Assembly (NCBI GenBank): GCA_041750975.1
Contig: JBGSYN010000037.1
Location: 1-26,711, forward strand
Direction of reading: 5' to 3'
Length of the DNA: 26,711 nucleotides
DNA from: JBGSYN01 sp041750975
Lineage (GTDB): Bacteria; Pseudomonadota; Alphaproteobacteria; Geminicoccales; Geminicoccaceae
The notes under the pieces are model-generated. The model did not search any database, had not been told where the DNA came from, and saw nothing but the letters and a program-made list of their open reading frames with translations. This document shows, piece after piece, positions 22,768 to 26,711 of the stretch. The first letter of the stretch is position 1. Every line of letters begins with the position of its first letter. Made by a program: the position numbers and the translations under genes.

Positions 22768-23625
22768 CTACCGGCCGCCGAAGCCGGAACCGATGGCAAT
22801 GCCCTTGAAGATATAGCGCTGCAGGAGAATCGTCAGGATCACCGCCGGCATCATCGAAATGGCGGCACCCGCCATCATGTAGTTCCAGTCCGTGCCCTGC
22901 TCGCCCTGGAACATGGTGAGACCCAGGGGTATCGTCGCATGCTCGGTGCCATAAACGACGATCAAGGGCCACAGGAAGCTGTTCCACTGACTGGTGAAGG
23001 TGAAGAGCGCCAGGAGGCCAAGAGCAGGCGCCGAGAGCGGCAAAATGATGGTCAAGAGAATACGCAGGCGCGAAGCGCCGTCGATCATCGCCGCTTCCTC
23101 GAGTTCGATCGGGATCTGCATGAAGAACTGGCGCAACAGGAAGGCGCCGAACGAGCTAAACGCCATCGGGATGATGAGCGCCTGATATGTGTTCACCCAG
23201 TCCAGATGCGTCATCATCAAGAAGAGCGGAATGACCAGCACCGCCTGGGGCACCATCAAGGTCGCGAGGTAGGCGACGAAAATGCTGTTGAGCCACCAGA
23301 CGCGGAGCCGGGCGAAGGCATAGGCAGCGAGGCTCGAGACCACGAGCGTGATTATGGTGATCGAGCCCGCTACGAAAGCGCTGTTCAGGAAAAATCGGCC
23401 AAATGGAAGATAGCTCCAGGCTGCGATAAAATTGCCCCAATGGGCCTCGTTCGGCCAGAGGATGGGCGGGATCGCCAATACCTCGGAATTGGCGCGCACG
23501 GCATTGGAGATCATCCAGAAGAACGGGAAGAGGAAGACCAGGCTGATAACGACCATGGCCAGATGCGACGCCAGTCGTCCTATTCCTGCAAGGTTGATCG
23601 GTGCTGCGGTCTGCTCAGGCGTCAT
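22768..23625 (-). CDS. ABC transporter permease, MalG/carbohydrate type
   Basis: A 285-residue inner-membrane permease of the binding-protein-dependent carbohydrate uptake family (CUT1). It has six hydrophobic helices, the first at about 16-39 (LASHLAMVVISLVFLFPFFW). The cytoplasmic EAA loop that contacts the ATPase reads EEAAMIDGASRLRILLTIIL (about 187-206) followed by PLSAPALGLLALFTF, and the SNAVRANSEVLAIPPILWP segment after helix 1 is typical of the MalG-side subunit. The start overlaps the 3' end of the other permease gene by 11 bases, suggesting translational coupling. It pairs with the permease encoded at 23615-24616. Confidence 0.9.
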   Translation of the reverse strand: MTPEQTAAPINLAGIGRLASHLAMVVISLVFLFPFFWMISNAVRANSEVLAIPPILWPNEAHWGNFIAAWSYLPFGRFFLNSAFVAGSITIITLVVSSLAAYAFARLRVWWLNSIFVAYLATLMVPQAVLVIPLFLMMTHLDWVNTYQALIIPMAFSSFGAFLLRQFFMQIPIELEEAAMIDGASRLRILLTIILPLSAPALGLLALFTFTSQWNSFLWPLIVVYGTEHATIPLGLTMFQGEQGTDWNYMMAGAAISMMPAVILTILLQRYIFKGIAIGSGFGGR

Positions 23626-24616
23626 AGTGCACCCATTTCCGTTGCAGTCGCAGCTGGACCAGGGTCAGCGCCATGATGATGACGAAGAGGACCCAGGAGA
23701 TCGAGGCGGCATAACCCATCTTATAGGTCGTGAAGCCGCTATTGTAGATGGCGAAGCCCAGGGTCGCGGTGGCATTGCCGGGACCGCCACGGGTCAGCGC
23801 ATAGACCTGATCGAAGACCTGCAATGCCGTGATCGCGGTCATCACCATGCCGAAGAACAGCGTCGGTGAGATCAACCAGAGCTTGATACTCCAGAAACGC
23901 TGCCAAGCCGACGCCCCGTCGATGGCGGCAGCGTCTAGATAGGATTGCGGGATCGATTCGAGTGCGGCGCCGAACAGCAGCAGATTGTAGCCGAAGCCGG
24001 CCCAGAGAGAGACGATGATCACCGCCTGCATCGCCCAATTGGGGTCGGTCACGAGATTGGGGATAGGCAGGTGCAGCGATGCCACCAGCCAGTCCATCAG
24101 GCCTTCCGGAGTGAAGATCAGAAGCCAGACCAGCGACACGCCGATCAACGGCGTGAAGGTCGGCAGGAAGAACACCAGGCGGAACAGCGTTTTGCCCCAG
24201 CTCAGACTGGAGATCCAGACGGCCATGCCGAGCGAAAGGATGATGTTCAGGGTCAAGTATTCGAACGTATAGAGGACGGTGTTCCCCAAAATCCGATAGA
24301 ATGTCGGATCGAAGGTCAACAGCCGTACGTAATTGCTGATTCCGACAAACTTGGGATCGGCCAAGAGCTGCCAATTGGTAAAGCTCAATGCCAGGGACGC
24401 CGCCAGCGGTACGATCAGGAACAGCGTGAGCCCGGTCAGGCTCGGTAGCAGGAACCAGATCGCCGCATGAGCATCCTGACGGCGGCGGCTATAGCCTACC
24501 GCCGCTGCCGGACGAGGCTTGCGTGACGCACCCGCGCTCGGGTCCGTAACCGCCAGCAGCTCGTTCGCGGCCGAACGAGCGCCGATTGCCACGGCCCGAT
24601 CGCGGGCAATGCTCAT
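23615..24616 (-). CDS. ABC transporter permease, MalF/carbohydrate type
   Basis: A 333-residue inner-membrane permease, partner of the MalG-type subunit. It has an unusually long hydrophilic N-terminus of about 50 residues (arginine- and alanine-rich), then a first membrane helix IWFLLPSLTGLTLFLIVPLA and five more. The EAA loop reads YLDAAAIDGASAWQRFWSIK (about 228-247) followed by LWLISPTLFFG, and the RLLTFDPTFYRILGNTVLYT segment is typical of MalF-side CUT1 subunits. The start codon overlaps the stop codon of the binding protein gene (ATGA at 24613-24616). No ATP-binding subunit is encoded nearby. Confidence 0.9.
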   Translation of the reverse strand: MSIARDRAVAIGARSAANELLAVTDPSAGASRKPRPAAAVGYSRRRQDAHAAIWFLLPSLTGLTLFLIVPLAASLALSFTNWQLLADPKFVGISNYVRLLTFDPTFYRILGNTVLYTFEYLTLNIILSLGMAVWISSLSWGKTLFRLVFFLPTFTPLIGVSLVWLLIFTPEGLMDWLVASLHLPIPNLVTDPNWAMQAVIIVSLWAGFGYNLLLFGAALESIPQSYLDAAAIDGASAWQRFWSIKLWLISPTLFFGMVMTAITALQVFDQVYALTRGGPGNATATLGFAIYNSGFTTYKMGYAASISWVLFVIIMALTLVQLRLQRKWVHYDA

Positions 24617-25842
24617 TCTTCGACGAGTGTGGAGATCGTATCCATGACCTCGGCCCCACTCTCCGCACCGCTATAAGCCAGGGGTGCATATTGCTCGCTC
24701 AGCATCTCGACACTGTTCCAGTTCGGTGTCGTCCGAAAGGGCACCGCGTTGGCCAGCGCCGCTTCCAACGCCGGACGCGCATTGACGACATCGGTCGCCG
24801 CGTTCTCATACCAGTATTTCTGCTCTGCAATGCGCCCGGTGAACGCCCGGCCGGCGGAGGCCAAATATTGTTCCGCTTCGGGTCCCGTCAGGACCTGAAT
24901 AGCCTTCCAGGCTTCGTCTTTCTTGTCGCTGTCCTTGGCGATGCCGAAGCCCGATCCGGCGCTGGTCGTGATGCTGCCGGCTTTGCCCGCAGGGATGGGT
25001 GCGAGGCCAATCGTGAAATCGGTCTTGTTCTTCTGGTTGATCAACTCCCAGGGGCCGGTCGTGAACATCGCCACGTCGCCCGACTGGAATCTGCCGCTGG
25101 CGATCTGCGTCGACATCGTGCCGCTGGCGGCGATGACCGGAGCGACTTTTTCCTTGGCCGCAAGATCGGCATATTTCTGGAAGGCGGCCTGCAGTTTGGG
25201 ATCGTCGAGATTGAGCTCTCCGTCTTCGGTCAGGTATTCAGCGCCATCCGAAAGGGCGAAGGGAATGTAGCCCATGGCGGTGACCGCAAAGCCATATTTG
25301 CCGTCCTTGGTGAGGGCCCGAGCTGCCGACAGGAATTCCTCGTAGGTCCAGTCGACGGTCGGCAGCGGCACGCCGGCTTCGTCGAAACGGTCCTTGTTGT
25401 AATAGACGACATAGGGGCCGAAATCGTAGGGCAGCGCGAACACGCTACCATCCATCGAAAGCCCGTTGATGATCGACTGATCGAAGGCGTCGATATCGAA
25501 GCCGGTCTCCTCGATATAGGGATCGAGCGGCTCCATGATCTGCGCGAAACCAGGTGCTCTCAGGCTTTGCAGGCTGACGATATCAGGCAGTTGACCGGAA
25601 GCGGCCAAAGTCGGCAGCTTAGTCCAGTAGTCCGCCCAATTTGTCGTCTGCAACTGAACCTTGATGTCCGGATGCTGCTTGTTGACGAGATCGGCGACAT
25701 ACTGCCATGCGGCGGTCTGCTCATCGGAACTCGACCACATCAGCCAGGATACCTCCGTCGGCTCCTGCGCCTGCGTCGTCGATGCGATCGCGAACAATGA
25801 TGCTGATAAGGCGAGTGTGGCCAAGAGGCGTTGCGTCGTCAT
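24613..25842 (-). CDS. ABC transporter extracellular solute-binding protein, family 1 (sugar type)
   Basis: A 409-residue exported protein. The signal peptide (TTQRLLATLALSASLFAIAS, cleavage near TQA-Q at 25-26) is followed by a family 1 binding protein: SWLMWSSSDEQTAAWQYVAD, the hinge-side PDIVSLQSLRAPGFAQIMEP, LPYDFGPYVVYYNKDRFDEA (about 140-160) and SAGSGFGIAKDSDKKDEAWK. Such proteins capture sugars or oligosaccharides in the periplasm. ATG 25842 is chosen because GGGAG lies seven bases before it and the signal peptide begins there; the open frame extends 25 codons further upstream without signal features. It is the first gene of the operon and is divergent from the GntR-type regulator. 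The ligand is unknown. Confidence 0.9.
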   Translation of the reverse strand: MTTQRLLATLALSASLFAIASTTQAQEPTEVSWLMWSSSDEQTAAWQYVADLVNKQHPDIKVQLQTTNWADYWTKLPTLAASGQLPDIVSLQSLRAPGFAQIMEPLDPYIEETGFDIDAFDQSIINGLSMDGSVFALPYDFGPYVVYYNKDRFDEAGVPLPTVDWTYEEFLSAARALTKDGKYGFAVTAMGYIPFALSDGAEYLTEDGELNLDDPKLQAAFQKYADLAAKEKVAPVIAASGTMSTQIASGRFQSGDVAMFTTGPWELINQKNKTDFTIGLAPIPAGKAGSITTSAGSGFGIAKDSDKKDEAWKAIQVLTGPEAEQYLASAGRAFTGRIAEQKYWYENAATDVVNARPALEAALANAVPFRTTPNWNSVEMLSEQYAPLAYSGAESGAEVMDTISTLVEE

Positions 25843-25868
25843 CGGATGTCTCCCTGTTCGGATCATGT

Positions 25869-25881
25869 TTGGTCGTTCCAA
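25869..25881. promoter_or_regulatory. candidate GntR-type operator near the transporter start
   Basis: TTGG-TCGTT-CCAA is a perfect inverted repeat with a five-base centre, 27 bases before the binding protein ATG. Its core TGGTC-N3-CCA is shared with the second candidate at 25962-25972. FadR-type GntR regulators bind sites of the form T-N-G-T-N3-A-C-N-A, so this fits with mismatches. Confidence 0.42.
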
Positions 25882-25960
25882 CGCTGTATAAAGGTCGTTT
25901 GAGCAACAACTTTTCATAGCGTTTGATTCGCAGATTGTCGCGGTCTAAACTCGGTGTCAA

Positions 25961-25973
25961 GTGGTCAGGCCAC
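25961..25973. promoter_or_regulatory. candidate GntR-type operator near the regulator start
   Basis: GTGG-TCAGG-CCAC is a perfect inverted repeat with a five-base centre, 33 bases before the regulator ATG. TGGTCAGGCCA within it matches the FadR-family pattern T-N-G-T-N3-A-C-N-A at all but one position. Together with the site at 25869-25881 it would allow control of both divergent units. Confidence 0.48.
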
Positions 25974-26006
25974 ATGGCCGGCTCGTGCTGAAATCGGACA
26001 CTGATC

Positions 26007-26699
26007 ATGGCACTTCAGACCGTTGCGACCCGTCGTCTCTACGAACAGATTGCCACTCAAATCGGCGACCTGATCGAGCGTGGGGAGTACCCACCAGGGA
26101 CCAAACTGCCCCCGGAACGGGATCTGGCGATCACACTGGGCGTTAGTCGTCCGACCGTGCGTGAGGCGCTGATCGCACTCGAGGTTACCGATCTCGTCGA
26201 GGTCAAGGTGGGTGTCGGCGTTTTCGTAAGGCAGCATCCGGGCAAAAACTTGCGCCTGCCTTCCAATAGCTATTCACCGCTCGAGGTCATGCAGGCTCGG
26301 GCCATGGTCGAGCCGGGGATTGCGGCGATGGCGGCGACCTCGATCAGCGAGGAAACGACGGCGCGGCTTGAGGCATGCCTGAGGATTCTGAGCGAGGCGA
26401 CCGAACTCGATCAATGGTCAGAGATGGCCGATCGTGATCTTCACCTTTGTCTGGCCAATCATTGTGGCAACAAACTGCTCCAGGATATCGTTCATAATCT
26501 GTGGCAGGAGCGGTCAGGGGAGATGAGTGCGAAGTGGCACCAGCATCTAGCCAGCGTGCCGGGCCTTTTACGGCCCATCATGATCCAGCACGAAGAGATC
26601 GTCAGGGCGGTCAAAGAAGCCGATCCTGAGCAGGCGGATGCCGCGATGCGGCGTCATCTCGACCATGTCTACACTGAGATGCAGGCGCTCTGGGATTGA
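26007..26699 (+). CDS. GntR-family transcription regulator, FadR/FCD subfamily
   Basis: A 230-residue regulator. Residues 11-78 are a GntR winged helix: LYEQIATQIGDLIERGEYPP, GTKLPPERDLAITLGVSRPT, VREALIALEVTDLVEVKVGV and GVFV. Residues 85-228 are an FCD ligand-binding domain with metal-site residues in DRDLHLCLAN (His about 148) and in the C-terminal HEEIV and RRHLDHV segments, so a carboxylate ligand bound through a metal is expected. Such proteins usually repress a nearby transport or catabolic operon and are released by its substrate. It is divergent from the ABC operon, and two similar inverted repeats lie between them. The stop codon is part of a terminator-like hairpin. Confidence 0.9.
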   Translation: MALQTVATRRLYEQIATQIGDLIERGEYPPGTKLPPERDLAITLGVSRPTVREALIALEVTDLVEVKVGVGVFVRQHPGKNLRLPSNSYSPLEVMQARAMVEPGIAAMAATSISEETTARLEACLRILSEATELDQWSEMADRDLHLCLANHCGNKLLQDIVHNLWQERSGEMSAKWHQHLASVPGLLRPIMIQHEEIVRAVKEADPEQADAAMRRHLDHVYTEMQALWD

Positions 26700-26708
26700 G
26701 CGCCTGCA
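26680..26708 (+). terminator. hairpin overlapping the GntR stop codon
   Basis: TGCAGGCGCTC (26680-26690) and GAGCGCCTGCA (26698-26708) form a perfect eleven-pair stem around TGGGATT; the TGA stop lies across the loop end. A U-tract, if any, lies beyond the window edge, so this is a candidate intrinsic terminator. Confidence 0.5.
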
Positions 26709-26711
26709 CGG

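Noticed and set aside
22727..22987. N-terminal extension of the oxygenase-HEAT open frame
   Set aside because: It overlaps the permease gene in another frame and does not resemble an oxygenase; the ATG at 22726 has its own ribosome binding site.

Overview
The window looks like chromosomal DNA of a GC-rich alphaproteobacterium. The support is indirect but consistent: a class III adenylate cyclase joined to TPR repeats, a Q-rich PRC-barrel secreted protein, DUF892 and DUF427 proteins, an 'SRNAxRHG' hypothetical protein, and two matches to the alphaproteobacterial general-stress (EcfG-type) promoter GGAAC-N16-CGTT. Species cannot be told. No rRNA, tRNA, CRISPR array, intact insertion sequence or phage module was seen.

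Layout. Bases 1-255 hold the N-terminal part of a YitT-family membrane protein (minus). About 480-1480 is an AT-rich patch with an orphan membrane protein (786-1475) and a possible coding remnant (482-673). It is followed by a gene-free stretch with a perfect 38-bp palindrome (1661-1698) and by a protein with exact 13-residue TNE repeats (1879-2811). Bases 2958-9152 carry household and accessory enzymes: a GNAT acetyltransferase, a 3-hydroxyisobutyrate-dehydrogenase-like enzyme, the cyclase/TPR protein, a small membrane protein, a possible M91-like zinc peptidase and an aldo/keto reductase. An EF-G-like GTPase with altered switch residues follows (9278-11371), then three small or doubtful genes. 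Bases 12359-16884 form a stress-flavoured block: a DUF892 ferritin-like protein and the PRC-barrel protein each have an EcfG-type promoter. Between them lie DUF427 and a membrane-anchored alpha/beta hydrolase, divergent with only 14 bp between start codons, and a broken TetR fragment.

From 16987 to 20250 come a BciB/HCAR-like iron-sulfur flavoprotein coupled to a VOC protein, a run of three tiny membrane proteins (two overlapping by ATGA), and a CRP-like regulator. The CRP-like protein keeps the R-E-x-x-x-R recognition helix of E. coli CRP. A perfect TGTGA-N6-TCACA site lies in its upstream region, shared with a divergent EamA transporter that has a strong terminator-like hairpin in its leader. 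cAMP from the cyclase at 4574-6436 could feed this regulator; this is inference.

The right end (21188-26699) is a sugar-type ABC uptake operon on the minus strand: binding protein, two permeases, and a last gene joining a phytanoyl-CoA-dioxygenase-like Fe/2-oxoglutarate oxygenase to HEAT repeats. No ATPase gene is present. A divergent GntR/FadR-type regulator and two candidate operators sharing TGGTC-N3-CCA flank the intergenic region. This oxygenase-HEAT and transporter locus is the best candidate in the window for an undescribed catabolic system.
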